Position numbers and translations under genes: made by a program. DNA of 64,000 nucleotides from Aeromicrobium senzhongii (GTDB lineage Bacteria; Actinomycetota; Actinomycetes; Propionibacteriales; Nocardioidaceae). The first letter of the stretch is position 1; every line of letters starts with the position of its first letter. The notes under the pieces were generated by a model. It searched no databases, was not told the DNA's origin, and was given only the letters and a program-made list of their open reading frames with translations. This document shows positions 36,364 through 47,930 of this stretch, one piece after another. The DNA is taken from assembly GCF_014334735.1 (NCBI RefSeq), contig NZ_CP060587.1, positions 2,542,001-2,606,000 on the forward strand, in the 5' to 3' direction.

Positions 36364-37368
36364 ATGAGGCCCGACGCTCCTGACACCACCGCACTGCGGC
36401 ACACGCCGACCGGCCTGCTGCTGGCGCTCACGTCAGCGCTCGCGTTCGGCACCTCCGGCACGCTGGCACGCGGCCTCATGGACGCCGGCTGGTCCCCCGG
36501 CGCCGCCTTCGCCGTCCGCGTCACCCTCGCCGCGGCCGTCCTGCTCGTCCCCGGCCTGCTCGCCGTGCGCGGCCGCAGCCGGCTGCTGCTGACGCACGCC
36601 CGCACGATCGTGGTCTACGGACTCTCGGCCGTGGTCTGCGCGCAGCTCTTCTACTTCATGGCCGTGCAGCGGCTCGACGTCGGCATCGCCCTGCTCATCG
36701 AGTACACGGCCCCCGTCGCGGTCGTGCTGTGGATGTGGTTCGCCCACGGCCAGCGGCCCGGCCGGTTCACGCTGGTGGGCGCGCTCGTGGCCGCCGTGGG
36801 CCTGGTCCTGCTGCTCGACGTCCTCGGCGGCACGCAGATCGACCTCGTGGGCGTCGCGCTGGCGCTCATCGCGATGACCGGTGCGGCCACCTACTTCGTC
36901 ATGTCGGCCGACCAGTCGAGCGGCCTGCCGCCGCTCACGCTGGCCGCCGGGGGCCTCGTCGTGGCCTCGGTCTCGTTCTGGACCGTGGCCGCGCTCGGGA
37001 TCGTGCCGTTCACCATGACGACCGACCCGGTGGTCTTCTCGACCGGATCCGTGCCGTGGTGGCTGCCCGTGGCCCTGCTCGGCTTCGTGGCCGCCGCTCT
37101 CGCGTACGTCACCGGCATCGCGGCGGCGCGTCACCTGGGCGGCCGGCTCGCGTCGTTCGTCGCGCTGACCGAGGTCGCCGCCGGGCTGGCGTTCGCGTGG
37201 GTCCTGCTGGACCAGGCGCCCGGTCCGTGGCAGTGCTTCGGAGCGGCGCTGGTCGTCGCCGGGATCGTCGTGGTCAAGCTCGGCGAGCGCGACGTGACCT
37301 CACTCGGCAGCGACGAGAGCCTCCTCGTCGAGCCCCTCCCGGCGCAGCAGCCGCCGCGCCGCGGGTGA
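36364..37368 (+). CDS. EamA/DMT-family exporter
   Basis: 334 residues with two EamA repeats and about ten transmembrane helices (first at about 17-38). Members such as RhtA/YdcZ-like carriers export amino acids or other small metabolites; substrate unknown. Its last 69 nt overlap the 3' end of the minus-strand MFS gene, so the two proteins' tails are encoded antisense to each other. The C-terminal 25 residues are polar and probably unimportant. Confidence 0.9.
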   Translation: MRPDAPDTTALRHTPTGLLLALTSALAFGTSGTLARGLMDAGWSPGAAFAVRVTLAAAVLLVPGLLAVRGRSRLLLTHARTIVVYGLSAVVCAQLFYFMAVQRLDVGIALLIEYTAPVAVVLWMWFAHGQRPGRFTLVGALVAAVGLVLLLDVLGGTQIDLVGVALALIAMTGAATYFVMSADQSSGLPPLTLAAGGLVVASVSFWTVAALGIVPFTMTTDPVVFSTGSVPWWLPVALLGFVAAALAYVTGIAAARHLGGRLASFVALTEVAAGLAFAWVLLDQAPGPWQCFGAALVVAGIVVVKLGERDVTSLGSDESLLVEPLPAQQPPRRG

Positions 37369-38598
37369 GACCCGCCGGCGCGCCCAGAGGTGGTGCGTCC
37401 GGGCATAGAGCGCCGTCGCGACGACGATGCCGACGGCCGATGCAGCACCACCGAGGATGAGGGTCCACCGAGCGCCGAACTCCTCGCCGACCCAGCCGAT
37501 CAACGGCGCGCCGAACGGGGTGCCGCCCATGAAGACCATGAGGTAGAGCGCCGCGACCCGTCCCCGCATCTGGGGTGCCGCCGTCAGCTGGATCAGACCG
37601 TTCGCCGACGTCACCATCGTCAGCGAGGCCAGGCCGAGCACGGGCAGGATGAGCGCGAACGTCAGATAGCTGGGCATGAGGCCCGCGACGATCTCGGCGA
37701 TGCCGAACGTCAGTCCGGCCAGGACCACGAAGAGCAGCCGCGGCCGGGTGCGACGGGCGGCCAACAGCGCGCCGATGAGCGAGCCGATCGCGAGGATCGA
37801 GCCGAGGATGCCGTACTCGCTCGCGCCCTTGCCGTAGACCTCGGTGGCCATCAGGGCCGACGTCATCTGGAAGTTCATCCCGAACGTGCCGACGAAGAAG
37901 ACACAGGTCAGCAGCAGTACCAGGTCGGGCCGGGACCGCACGTAGCGCACGCCCTCGCGCACGGCACCCTTGCGACTCCCCGAGACCGGCGAGGGACGCA
38001 GGCGCCGCACGTCGAGCGAGGTGAGCGACACGATGACCGCCAGGTAGCTGAAGGCGTTCACGAGGATGACCCAGCCGGTCGCCGTGACACCGCTGCCGAG
38101 GGCTGCGATGAGCAGGCCCGCGATCGCGGGTCCGATCATCCGGGCAGTGTTGAACGAGGCCGAGTTCAGGCCGACCGCGTTGGACAGGTCCTCCTGGCCG
38201 ACCATCTCGGCGACGAAGGACTGACGGGCCGGAGCGTCGAACGCCGTGCCGACGCCGAAGACGAACGCCAGCAGGTAGACGTGCCACGCCTGCACCGCGC
38301 CGGTGATCGCCAGGACGCCGAGCAGCGCGGCCGGCAGCGCCATCGCCAGCTGGGTGATCTTGAGGATCTGCTGCTTGGGGAACCGGTCGGCCACGACACC
38401 CGCGACAGGGCTGAACAGCAGCGCGGGCAGCAACTGCAGGCCCGTGGTGATGCCCAACGCCGTGCCGCTGCCGGTGAGCGTGAGGATCAGCCAGTCCTGC
38501 GCCACGCGCTGCATCCAGGTGCCGACGTTCGACACCAGCGCGCCCATGGCGTAGACGCGGTAGTTGCGGATCGAAAGGCTGCGGAAGGTGGGGCTCAC
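37300..38598 (-). CDS. MFS exporter of the EntS/MFS_3 type
   Basis: 432 residues with about twelve helices. The layout and motifs (FSPVAGVVADRFPKQQ after helix 2; DAPARQSFVAEMV) match the MFS_3 group that includes the enterobactin exporter EntS and drug pumps. GTG 38598 overlaps the stop of the marR gene by 4 nt; a longer in-frame form (to 38694) would lie inside marR. Forms a MarR-controlled efflux operon. Confidence 0.9.
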   Translation of the reverse strand: MSPTFRSLSIRNYRVYAMGALVSNVGTWMQRVAQDWLILTLTGSGTALGITTGLQLLPALLFSPVAGVVADRFPKQQILKITQLAMALPAALLGVLAITGAVQAWHVYLLAFVFGVGTAFDAPARQSFVAEMVGQEDLSNAVGLNSASFNTARMIGPAIAGLLIAALGSGVTATGWVILVNAFSYLAVIVSLTSLDVRRLRPSPVSGSRKGAVREGVRYVRSRPDLVLLLTCVFFVGTFGMNFQMTSALMATEVYGKGASEYGILGSILAIGSLIGALLAARRTRPRLLFVVLAGLTFGIAEIVAGLMPSYLTFALILPVLGLASLTMVTSANGLIQLTAAPQMRGRVAALYLMVFMGGTPFGAPLIGWVGEEFGARWTLILGGAASAVGIVVATALYARTHHLWARRRVSPAARRLLRREGLDEEALVAAE

Positions 38599-39011
38599 GC
38601 GTCGTCCTCCGCGAGCCTGACCAACAGGTCGGTGGCGTCCCGGAGTCGTACGCGTTCGGCGGAGGTGAACGTGGCGAGGCGCCGGTCGAGCCACTGGTCG
38701 CGGCGCTGACGCTCCTCGGCGAGGACCTTCTCACCGAGCTCGGACACCGCGATGAGGACCTGCCGGCCGTCGTCGGGATGGGGCTTCTTGGTGACGTAGG
38801 CGTCCTCGAGCAGGCACTTGAGGGTCCGGGTGACGGAGGGCTGCGAGACGCGCTCGCGCGCGGCGATCTGGCTGGGCGTGGCCGGTCCGAGAACACGCAC
38901 GGACCCCAGCACGGACAGCTGGGTGGCGGTCAGGTCGGACTGCCGCTCCTGGCGCAGCCTCCGGTTGAGTCGGGCCACCGCCTGGGCGAGACGCTGGGAT
39001 TCGGTGGGCAT
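38595..39011 (-). CDS. MarR-family regulator of the adjacent exporter
   Basis: 138 residues with a winged helix (TPSQIAARERVSQPSVTRTLKCL and wing PHPDDGRQVLIAV). First gene of a two-gene operon with the MFS pump. ATG 39011 is leaderless by its -10 (TAGGCT, 6 nt upstream), and an inverted repeat covers that -10, so it most likely represses its own operon until a ligand binds. Confidence 0.9.
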   Translation of the reverse strand: MPTESQRLAQAVARLNRRLRQERQSDLTATQLSVLGSVRVLGPATPSQIAARERVSQPSVTRTLKCLLEDAYVTKKPHPDDGRQVLIAVSELGEKVLAEERQRRDQWLDRRLATFTSAERVRLRDATDLLVRLAEDDA

Positions 39012-39014
39012 GTG

Positions 39015-39042
39015 ATTAGCCTAGGTCATTAACCATGCTAAT
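39015..39042 (-). promoter_or_regulatory. Inverted repeat over the marR promoter, probable MarR operator
   Basis: ATTAGC (39015-39020) and GCTAAT (39037-39042) are inverted copies around an AT-rich, partly symmetrical 16-nt core, overlapping the -10 hexamer of marR. Confidence 0.55.
39018..39023 (-). promoter_or_regulatory. -10 element of marR (leaderless)
   Basis: TAGGCT on the minus strand ends 6 nt before the ATG at 39011. Confidence 0.55.
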
Positions 39043-39223
39043 TAAAGAGATCGCGCTCACAGCGCCCGCGAGGGCGCCTCCCAGGTGAGGGCGGGACTTC
39101 GCGCCAGGGCGCCGCCGCGATGGCCCGTCGCGCCGCTGCTCGCAGCGACAAGAGTCCGCGTCCATCGCCGATGACCCACATGACGAGCTACTGAGCCACG
39201 GCTCCGCGGTATCCCGGGGAACG

Positions 39224-39257
39224 ACGAAGGGGCCCGCCGGACGGCGGACCCCTTCGT
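39224..39257 (-). terminator. Terminator of the sdhCAB operon
   Basis: ACGAAGGGG plus CCGCCG pairs with CGGCGG plus CCCCTTCGT (one mismatch between the blocks), loop GA, 19 nt past the sdhB stop. Confidence 0.8.
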
Positions 39258-39275
39258 TTGCGTCTCTGTCGCTGA

Positions 39276-40006
39276 TCAGACCAGCGCGTTGCGCAGGTCG
39301 CGGTACAGCGTGCTGATCACGTCGAGCGGGATGCCCTTGGGGCAGGCCGCCGCGCACTCACCGATGTTGGTGCAGCCGCCGAAGCCCTCGGCGTCCATCT
39401 GCTCCACCATGCCGATGACGCGCGACTCGCGCTCGGGCTGACCCTGCGGCAGCAGGCCCAGGTGCGTGATCTTGGCGGCGGTGAACAGCATCGCCGAGCC
39501 GTTGGGGCACGCCGCGACGCAGGCGCCACAGCCGATGCACGTGGCGGCCTCGAACGCGTGGTCGGCGTTCTCCTTCGGCACGGGCAGGTTGTTGGCCTCG
39601 GGGGCCGAGCCCGTGGGCGCGGAGATGTAGCCGCCGGCCGCGATGATGCGGTCGAGCGCGCCGCGGTCGACGACGAGGTCCTTGACGACGGGGAAGGCCC
39701 CGGCACGCCACGGCTCGATGTCGATGACGTCGCCGTCGTTGAACGTGCGCATGTGCAGCTGGCACGTCGTGGTGACCTCGGGGCCGTGCGCGATGCCGTT
39801 GATCACGACGCCGCACGTGCCGCAGATGCCCTCGCGACAGTCGGAGTCGAACGCCACCGGCTCCTCGCCCTCGAGCGTGAGCCGCTCGTTGAGGACGTCG
39901 AGCATCTCCAGGAAGGACATGTCCTCACTGACGTCGTCCAGCCCGTAGGTGACCATCTTGCCCTTGGCGTCGGCGCTCTTCTGGCGCCAGACCCGAACGG
40001 TGATCT

Positions 40007-40010
<4 letters not shown>
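39276..40010 (-). CDS. sdhB: Succinate dehydrogenase iron-sulfur subunit
   Basis: 244 residues. It carries electrons from FAD to quinone. Cluster motifs: 2Fe-2[11 protein letters not shown], first Cys row [12 protein letters not shown] and second row [15 protein letters not shown] 40010 overlaps the sdhA stop by 4 nt. Last gene of sdhCAB, followed by a terminator. Confidence 0.95.
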
Positions 40011-41959
<1,949 letters not shown>

Positions 41960-41972
41960 GTCCAAGTCCTTG

Positions 41973-42689
41973 TCAGTCGACGAACCCGAGCAGAATCGCC
42001 CAGGGCGGGATCAGGAATCCGATGGTGATGATGCCCGCGACGATCCACGACAGGGGCGTCAGGCGCGATCCCAGCCGGGTGCCGCTGTGGTTGGCACCGA
42101 GGGTGGTCAGGGCGCTCCAGACGCCGTGCCACAGGTGGAAGCCGACGGCCAGCATGGCGATCGTGTAGGACAGGGTCACCCACCAGATCTCGAAGCCGTT
42201 GACGACCCGCAGGTAGGGGCTGCTGCTCGCGCCGCCGGGGTGGATCTGGTTCCCGGTCAGGTGCAGCAGGTGGTAGATCACGAAGAGGATGATCACGATG
42301 CCGCCCCACCGCAGCGTGAAGGTGGCGTAGCTGCGCTGGACGCCCCGCGTGCCGCGCGGCGACTGGTAGCGCTTGCGGCCCGTGTAGCCGGCCGCCTTCT
42401 TGTTGCGACGCCACAGCACGATGGCCGCGTACGCATGGCCGACGATCGACGCCAGCAGCACCACGCGGATGATCCACAGGGCGCCCTCGCGCGGCAGGTA
42501 GGGCTCGCCCAGCACACGCAGGTGGTGCGAGTAGCTGTCGAACGCCTCCTGGCCCGAGAAGACCTTGAGGTTTCCGTACATGTGAACGAGCAGGTAGCCG
42601 ACCATGATCAGGCCGGTCACCGCCATCAGGAACTTCAGCGCGACGGTGGACCGCTGAGCGGGCACGCGCGAGATCTGGGAAGTGGCCAC
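41973..42689 (-). CDS. sdhC: Succinate dehydrogenase cytochrome b subunit (single-gene anchor)
   Basis: 238 residues with five transmembrane helices and several buried His residues ([28 protein letters not shown]) that fit a two-heme cytochrome b. No sdhD follows, so this is the type B enzyme (as in Bacillus and Corynebacterium), which normally reduces menaquinone. First gene of sdhCAB; GTG 42689 has TAACCT ending 6 nt upstream. Confidence 0.92.
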   Translation of the reverse strand: MATSQISRVPAQRSTVALKFLMAVTGLIMVGYLLVHMYGNLKVFSGQEAFDSYSHHLRVLGEPYLPREGALWIIRVVLLASIVGHAYAAIVLWRRNKKAAGYTGRKRYQSPRGTRGVQRSYATFTLRWGGIVIILFVIYHLLHLTGNQIHPGGASSSPYLRVVNGFEIWWVTLSYTIAMLAVGFHLWHGVWSALTTLGANHSGTRLGSRLTPLSWIVAGIITIGFLIPPWAILLGFVD

Positions 42690-42695
42690 GGCGTC

Positions 42696-42701
42696 AGGTT
42701 A
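42696..42701 (-). promoter_or_regulatory. -10 element of sdhCAB (leaderless)
   Basis: TAACCT on the minus strand ends 6 nt before the GTG at 42689. Confidence 0.5.
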
Positions 42702-42745
42702 GGCGCCTTCGTCGATTCACGCTAAGTCGAAGTAAGCCGTACCGT

Positions 42746-42762
42746 CATAGACGACGGCTATG
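42746..42762 (+). promoter_or_regulatory. LysR-type operator (T-N11-A palindrome)
   Basis: CATAG (42746-42750) and CTATG (42758-42762) are perfect arms around seven bases and give the T-N11-A signature of LysR regulators. It overlaps the -10 of the LysR gene (autorepression) and lies 57 nt upstream of the sdhC start, a fitting activation site. Confidence 0.7.
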
Positions 42763-42764
42763 CT
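42759..42764 (+). promoter_or_regulatory. -10 element of the LysR gene (leaderless)
   Basis: TATGCT ends 6 nt before the GTG at 42771 and overlaps the right arm of the LysR operator. Confidence 0.55.
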
Positions 42765-42770
42765 GGGTGG

Positions 42771-43649
42771 GTGCAACTACGCCACCTCGCCTACTTCGTC
42801 GCCGTCGCCGACGAGCGGAGCTTCACCCGGGCCGCCGACATCCTCGGTGTCTCCCAACCCACCCTGTCCAAGCAGATCCGTGCTCTCGAGAACACGCTGG
42901 GCACGCGGCTGCTGGTCCGCGACCGTGCGGGCATCGACCTGACCAGTGCCGGCGAGGCCCTGCTCCCCCATGCCCAGCGCATCCTCATCGAGGCCGACAA
43001 CGCGACCCGCTCGGTGCACGAGGTGGCCTCGTTGCAGCGCGGACGGGTGCGCATGGGCGCCACGCCGTCGATGGTCGAGGGCCTGCTGGCGCCGGTGCTG
43101 CGCCGGTTCCGCGCCGAGCACCCCGCGATCGACCTCGAGGTCCACGAGGCCGGCTCACGCGACCTCACCGCCGAGCTGTCGACCGGACGGATCGACCTGG
43201 CCCTGCTGATCGTGCCCCTGGCCTCGCAGATCCCCGACCTCGAGACCGCGGTCGTCTACACCGAGCGGCTCGTGCTGGCCAGCCCCGCCGACGCCGACAT
43301 GCCCGAGCAGATGGACGTCGCCGACCTGGAGGACCTGCCGCTGGTCATGTTCCGCGAGGGCTACGACCTGCGCGACGTCACGCTGCGCGCCTGCCGCGCC
43401 GCCGGCTTCGACCCGAGCCTGTCGGTCGAGGGCGGCGAGATGGGCTCGGTCCTGCGCTTCGTCGAGTCCGGACTGGGCCATGCCGTCGTGCCGGACATCG
43501 TCATGGGTACCCGTACAGGGCTGCGCCGCACCCGGCTCGAGAACCCGCCGCTGTCGCGTTCCATCGCCGTGGCGCACCGGCCGCTCGAGACACTGCCCCT
43601 GGCCGCGCGCGCCTTCCGCGCCGTGCTGGTCGAGTCCCTCGCGGACTGA
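42771..43649 (+). CDS. LysR-family regulator divergent from sdhCAB
   Basis: 292 residues: winged helix 1-60 (FTRAADILGVSQPTLSKQI) and a LysR substrate-binding domain from about 90. Divergent from sdhC with a T-N11-A site in the 81-nt gap, so it probably represses itself and controls succinate dehydrogenase. Ligand unknown; a TCA or aromatic acid would be normal for the family. Confidence 0.92.
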   Translation: MQLRHLAYFVAVADERSFTRAADILGVSQPTLSKQIRALENTLGTRLLVRDRAGIDLTSAGEALLPHAQRILIEADNATRSVHEVASLQRGRVRMGATPSMVEGLLAPVLRRFRAEHPAIDLEVHEAGSRDLTAELSTGRIDLALLIVPLASQIPDLETAVVYTERLVLASPADADMPEQMDVADLEDLPLVMFREGYDLRDVTLRACRAAGFDPSLSVEGGEMGSVLRFVESGLGHAVVPDIVMGTRTGLRRTRLENPPLSRSIAVAHRPLETLPLAARAFRAVLVESLAD

Positions 43650-43650
43650 G

Positions 43651-44163
43651 TCAGCCCAGCGGGAACGACGAGGTCGGCACCCAGCCGGTGTCGGGCTCGT
43701 CGACGTAGAGGTGGATCGCGTCGACGTCGAACGTGCACCGGAAGTCGACGAGATCCTCCAGCGCCGTGTCCAGCGCCTCGTCGGGCACGTTGTGCGCCAC
43801 GGTCACGTGCGGGTGGAACGGGAACTCCGGGTCCGGGGCGCCGATCGCCTTGCGCACCCCCTCGGCCAGGGTCTCGATCTGGGCGATCCCCTGACTGACG
43901 GCCACGAACACCACCGGCGAGATCGGCCGGAAGGTGCCGGTGCCCAGCAGGCTGACCGTGAAGGGCCGGAAGACCTCGGCCAGCTCGCGCAGGTCCTCGC
44001 CGAGGTCGCCCATGCCGGACTCGTCGACGACCAGGGGCGGCGCGAGCGTGATGTGGCTCGGGATCCGGTCGGCCATCTGGTCGCCGAAGGAGCGCCGCTT
44101 GTCGCGCAACGCCTGACCGTAGGGCTCGGGAATGGCGATCGACACGCCGACGGTCACGGTCAC
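43651..44163 (-). CDS. 2H phosphoesterase (2'-5' RNA ligase family)
   Basis: 170 residues with both HxT/S motifs of the 2H superfamily: SHITL (about 36-40) and HPHVTV (about 117-122). Relatives are RNA cyclic phosphodiesterases (ThpR) acting on 2',3'-cyclic ends of RNA or tRNA halves. GTG 44163 overlaps the trpS stop (GTGA), so it is translated together with TrpRS; its role with tRNA-Trp is inference. It ends 1 nt from the LysR gene end (convergent). Confidence 0.85.
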   Translation of the reverse strand: MTVTVGVSIAIPEPYGQALRDKRRSFGDQMADRIPSHITLAPPLVVDESGMGDLGEDLRELAEVFRPFTVSLLGTGTFRPISPVVFVAVSQGIAQIETLAEGVRKAIGAPDPEFPFHPHVTVAHNVPDEALDTALEDLVDFRCTFDVDAIHLYVDEPDTGWVPTSSFPLG

Positions 44164-45179
44164 GGGCGTCCACCCAGCGGCTTGGCGAAGCCGGAGCGGT
44201 CGTAGACCAGCTCCAGGGTGGGCGTCGCGACCTCGCGCGCCCGCGCCGCGCCGGCGGCCAGGATGCGGTCCAGCTCACCACGGTCGTCGAGCAGTTCACG
44301 GGTGCGGGCGCCGAACTCGCCGACGAGGTCGCCCACGATCTCGGCCAGGTCGACCTTCAGGTGCCCGTACTGCTTGCCCTCGTACTCCTTGACGATGTCG
44401 TCGATGGTGCGACCGGTCAGCACCGAGTAGATCGTCAGCAGGTTCGAGACCCCCGGCTTGGCCGACGGGTCGAACCGGATCTCGGTCTCGGAGTCGGTGA
44501 CGGCGGACTTGATCTTCTTCGCGGCCTGCTTCGGCGTGTCCGTGAGGTCGATGACGCCGGTGTGCACCGGGTTCGAGCCGCTCATCTTGCTCGTCGGCAC
44601 CTGCAGGTCGTAGATCTTCGCGGTCTCCTTGACGATGTACGCCTCGGGGACGGTGAAGGTCTCGCCGAAGCGGTGGTTGAACCGCTGGGCGAGGTTGCGG
44701 GCCAGCTCGACGTGCTGGCGCTGGTCCTCGCCGACCGGGACCTTGTCGGCCTGGTAGATGAGGATGTCGGCGGCCATCAGGATCGGGTACGTGAACAGGC
44801 CGACGCTGGCGAAGTCGGTGCCGGCCTTGGCGCTCTTGTCCTTGAACTGCGTCATCCGGCTGGCCTCGCCGAAGCCGGTGACTCCGTTGAGGATCCACGA
44901 GAGCTGGGTGTGCTCGGGCACGTGACTCTGCACGAACAGGGCACTGCGCGCGGGGTCGACGCCGGCGGCCAGCATCTGGGCGGCGGCGATGTACGTGCGC
45001 TCGGCCAGCTTCGCCGGGTCGTACTCGACGGTGATCGCGTGCAGGTCGGGGATGAAGTAGAACGCCTCGAAGTCGTCCTGCAATGCCACCCAGTTCATGA
45101 AGGCGCCGATGTAGTTGCCGAGATGGTACGAATCGGCGGTCGGCTGCGCGCCGGACAACGCTCGGGGGAGGCGTGACAT
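44160..45179 (-). CDS. trpS: Tryptophanyl-tRNA synthetase
   Basis: 339 residues, class Ic. It charges tRNA-Trp. Motifs: HIGH-like SYHLGNYIG near the N-terminus, [10 protein letters not shown] of the tryptophan site, and KMSGS for the ATP loop in place of KMSKS. ATG 45179 has a CACAAT hexamer ending 7 nt upstream (45187-45192). Confidence 0.95.
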   Translation of the reverse strand: MSRLPRALSGAQPTADSYHLGNYIGAFMNWVALQDDFEAFYFIPDLHAITVEYDPAKLAERTYIAAAQMLAAGVDPARSALFVQSHVPEHTQLSWILNGVTGFGEASRMTQFKDKSAKAGTDFASVGLFTYPILMAADILIYQADKVPVGEDQRQHVELARNLAQRFNHRFGETFTVPEAYIVKETAKIYDLQVPTSKMSGSNPVHTGVIDLTDTPKQAAKKIKSAVTDSETEIRFDPSAKPGVSNLLTIYSVLTGRTIDDIVKEYEGKQYGHLKVDLAEIVGDLVGEFGARTRELLDDRGELDRILAAGAARAREVATPTLELVYDRSGFAKPLGGRP

Positions 45180-45228
45180 GGGGTCGATTGTGCCAGCCGC
45201 ACCTGTGAGCGCCAGTGGCCCCTGTGAG

Positions 45229-45234
45229 TAGGGT
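45229..45234 (+). promoter_or_regulatory. -10 element of galK (leaderless)
   Basis: TAGGGT ends 7 nt before the GTG at 45242 and supports that start over three in-frame GTGs upstream. Confidence 0.5.
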
Positions 45235-45241
45235 GAGCGGC

Positions 45242-46330
45242 GTGGACGACGTGCGGCGCTGGCAGGTTCCGGGCCGGGTCAACCTGATCGGTGAGCATCT
45301 GGACCACAACGGCGGGGCCGCCCTGCCCATCGCGATCGACCGCTCGCTGCTGGTCAAGGCGCGTCGGCGCACCGACGGGACGGTCAACGTCTGGAGCCGC
45401 GGCGAGCGTGCCTCCTTCCCCGTCGAGACGAGCCCCGGCGACGTGTCGGACTGGTCCGCCTACGCCGCCGGCGTGGTGTGGGCGCTGCGCGAGGCCGGTG
45501 TCACCGTGGCGGGCGCCGACCTCGTCCTCGAGTCGACTCTCCCCGTCGGCGCCGGACTGTCGTCGTCGGCCGCGCTGACGTGCGGTGTCGCGCTCGCGTT
45601 GGACGACCTGGCCGGCGCCGGGCGTCCCCGCGAGGAGCTGGCCCGCGTCGCCCAGCGCGCCGAGAACGACTACGTCGGGGTCCCGACCGGGCTGATGGAC
45701 CAGTACGCCGTCCTGTTCGCGCAGGAGGGCCACGCCGTGCACCTCGACTTCGGCGCGGACCCGCCCACCGCCGAGGCGGTCCCGGCCGACTGGGCCGAGG
45801 ACGGCCTCGTGCTCACCGTCGTCGACACGGGCGTGCACCACGAGCTGGCCGCCGGCGAGTACGCCGAGCGACGGCGCGAGTGTGACGCGATCGCGAGCGA
45901 GCTCGGGTTGGGCGCCCTGGCGTCCATCGGCCTCGACGGCCTGCTGTCGCTGACCGACGAGACCGCCAAGGCGCGGGCCCGCCACATCCTGACCGAGTCC
46001 ACCCGCGTCCGCGGTGCCGTCACCGCCCTGCGCCGCCGCGACTGGGCGCAGTTCGGCGCGATGCTGACCTCGTCGCACGAGTCCCTGCGCGACGACTTCG
46101 CCGTCTCGTCCGAGGAGCTGGACGTCGCGGTCGACGCCGCGTTGGCCGGTGGGGCACTGGGTGCGCGGATGACCGGTGGCGGCTTCGGCGGCAGTGCCAT
46201 CGCGCTCATGCGCCCCGAGCAGGTCGACGGACTCCGCGCCCGGGTCGAGGCCGCCTTCGCCGACCGCAGCTGGGCCGCGCCCACGGTCTTCACCGTGCGC
46301 CCCTCCCCCGCCGCCGCCCTCCTGCCCTGA
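45242..46330 (+). CDS. galK: Galactokinase
   Basis: 362 residues, GHMP kinase. It makes galactose-1-phosphate. Motifs: [15 protein letters not shown] (sugar site), [13 protein letters not shown] (ATP loop), [10 protein letters not shown] with the catalytic Asp, and MTGGGFGG. The start at GTG 45242 puts the GRVNLIGEH motif close to the N-terminus, shorter than usual but typical for some actinobacteria. No galT or galE is near, so the rest of the Leloir pathway must lie elsewhere. Confidence 0.9.
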   Translation: MDDVRRWQVPGRVNLIGEHLDHNGGAALPIAIDRSLLVKARRRTDGTVNVWSRGERASFPVETSPGDVSDWSAYAAGVVWALREAGVTVAGADLVLESTLPVGAGLSSSAALTCGVALALDDLAGAGRPREELARVAQRAENDYVGVPTGLMDQYAVLFAQEGHAVHLDFGADPPTAEAVPADWAEDGLVLTVVDTGVHHELAAGEYAERRRECDAIASELGLGALASIGLDGLLSLTDETAKARARHILTESTRVRGAVTALRRRDWAQFGAMLTSSHESLRDDFAVSSEELDVAVDAALAGGALGARMTGGGFGGSAIALMRPEQVDGLRARVEAAFADRSWAAPTVFTVRPSPAAALLP

Positions 46331-46334
46331 GCAC

Positions 46335-47930
46335 TCAGGACAGGTCGCGGCGGCGCAGTCCTGCCACGCCCACGACGGTCAGCGCCACGGCGACAGCCGT
46401 CTGCACCAGCGCCGGTCCCGCCTCGAAGGACTCGGCCGGCAGGGCCGGGAGGTGCTCGAAGGGCGACAGGCCCGCGATCCATCCGGGCAGGTCGAGCAGG
46501 TCTCCCAGGTACGCCTGGATGAACGCCCACATCGGTCCCGCCCACGCCAGCAGCGTCCACCGGGGCAACCACCCGTGCAGGGCCACGACCACCGACGCGA
46601 GCAGCAGCATCGCGGGGACGGTCGCCATCACGGCACCCCAGAGTCGCGGGATCATGTCGACCTCGCCGGTGACGAGGGCGTGGAACACCCCGAAGGTCAG
46701 CGCGACGACGGCGGCCACCCCCACGACCCCCGCCACCGTGACCGCGATCGCCGACCACGCCCACCGGTCGCGGGAGACGCCCGTCGCCAACACCGTCTGC
46801 GCCTGTCCGGCCACCTCGCCGTGGCGCAGCCTCAGGGCCGACGCCACGGCGAACGCCGAGACGAGGACACCCAGGAACGTCACGACGTACGACAGGTAGC
46901 CCAGCACCACGTCGTCGGTGCCGCCCAGGATCGAGGCGACCGCCGCGTTGCTCTCGACGAGCTCGCGGACCTCGTTGCCCACGGCGCCGAACACCGCCGC
47001 CGTGACCACGAGCCCGGCGGCCCAGGCGGCCATCAGCCCTCGCTGCTCGCGCAGTGCCAGCCCCCACGGCGTCGCGAGCCATGCCCGCGCGCGTGCGGGT
47101 CCCGCCCGCTCGGCGACCAGTCCCGCCCCGAAGTCACGGTGTGCGGCCAGCCAGGCCGCCACGAGCAGGGCCACGACCGTCCCGGCGAGCGAGAGCGCCA
47201 GGGGCCACCATCTGGCCCCGTCCCCGAACGGCCGCAGCTCGTCCTGCCATCCGAAGGGCGACGTCCAGGTCCACCAGGTCCCGTCCAGCGCGCCGTAGCC
47301 GCGCAGCAGGAAGAACGCCAACAGCGCCGCCAGGGCGATGCCTAGGGCACGGCGCGTGCTCGCGGCCACCTGGACGGCGACCGCGGTCAGCGACGTGAAG
47401 ACGAGCCCGACACCGCCCACGCCGCACCCGAACAGCACCGACGGTCCGGGATCGGCCCCCGACAGGGCCATGATCCCGGCGACGAGCGCCGCCGCCGCGA
47501 CACAGGCGGCCAGGGAGACCACCACCGTGGACAGCAGGGCCGCGTGCCGTCCCGTGACCGTGCTGCGAACGAGCTCGGCCCGGCCGGACTCCTCCTCGCC
47601 ACGGGTGTGTCGCACGACGAGGAAGACGGCCATGAGCGCCACCGTCACGCTCGCCACCGAGCCGATCTCGAAGGCGAGGATCCCGCCGATCGTGTCGACG
47701 CCGCGCGGCACGCCCCCGAACAGCCGCGAGACCGCGCTGTCCTGGACCGTCGCGGCGTAACCGGCCCGCTCGGCGGGCGTGTCGTAGAGCGCCGCGACGG
47801 CCCGGGCCGAGACCCCCGTGAGGACGGTGATGCCGATCAGCCACAGCGGCAGCCGGACCCGGTCGCGACGCAGCACGAGGCGGGTCAGTGGCCCGGTCCC
47901 GACGACCGCGTCCGTGGCGTGCGCGCTCAC
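46335..47930 (-). CDS. ABC-2-type exporter permease, double length
   Basis: 531 residues with about twelve transmembrane helices in two similar halves, so one chain may supply both channel halves. It matches actinobacterial multidrug/polyketide ABC exporters (tetronasin-type TnrB3-like permeases). GTG 47930 overlaps the ATPase stop by 4 nt. Its 3' end is 4 nt from the end of galK (convergent). Confidence 0.85.
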   Translation of the reverse strand: MSAHATDAVVGTGPLTRLVLRRDRVRLPLWLIGITVLTGVSARAVAALYDTPAERAGYAATVQDSAVSRLFGGVPRGVDTIGGILAFEIGSVASVTVALMAVFLVVRHTRGEEESGRAELVRSTVTGRHAALLSTVVVSLAACVAAAALVAGIMALSGADPGPSVLFGCGVGGVGLVFTSLTAVAVQVAASTRRALGIALAALLAFFLLRGYGALDGTWWTWTSPFGWQDELRPFGDGARWWPLALSLAGTVVALLVAAWLAAHRDFGAGLVAERAGPARARAWLATPWGLALREQRGLMAAWAAGLVVTAAVFGAVGNEVRELVESNAAVASILGGTDDVVLGYLSYVVTFLGVLVSAFAVASALRLRHGEVAGQAQTVLATGVSRDRWAWSAIAVTVAGVVGVAAVVALTFGVFHALVTGEVDMIPRLWGAVMATVPAMLLLASVVVALHGWLPRWTLLAWAGPMWAFIQAYLGDLLDLPGWIAGLSPFEHLPALPAESFEAGPALVQTAVAVALTVVGVAGLRRRDLS

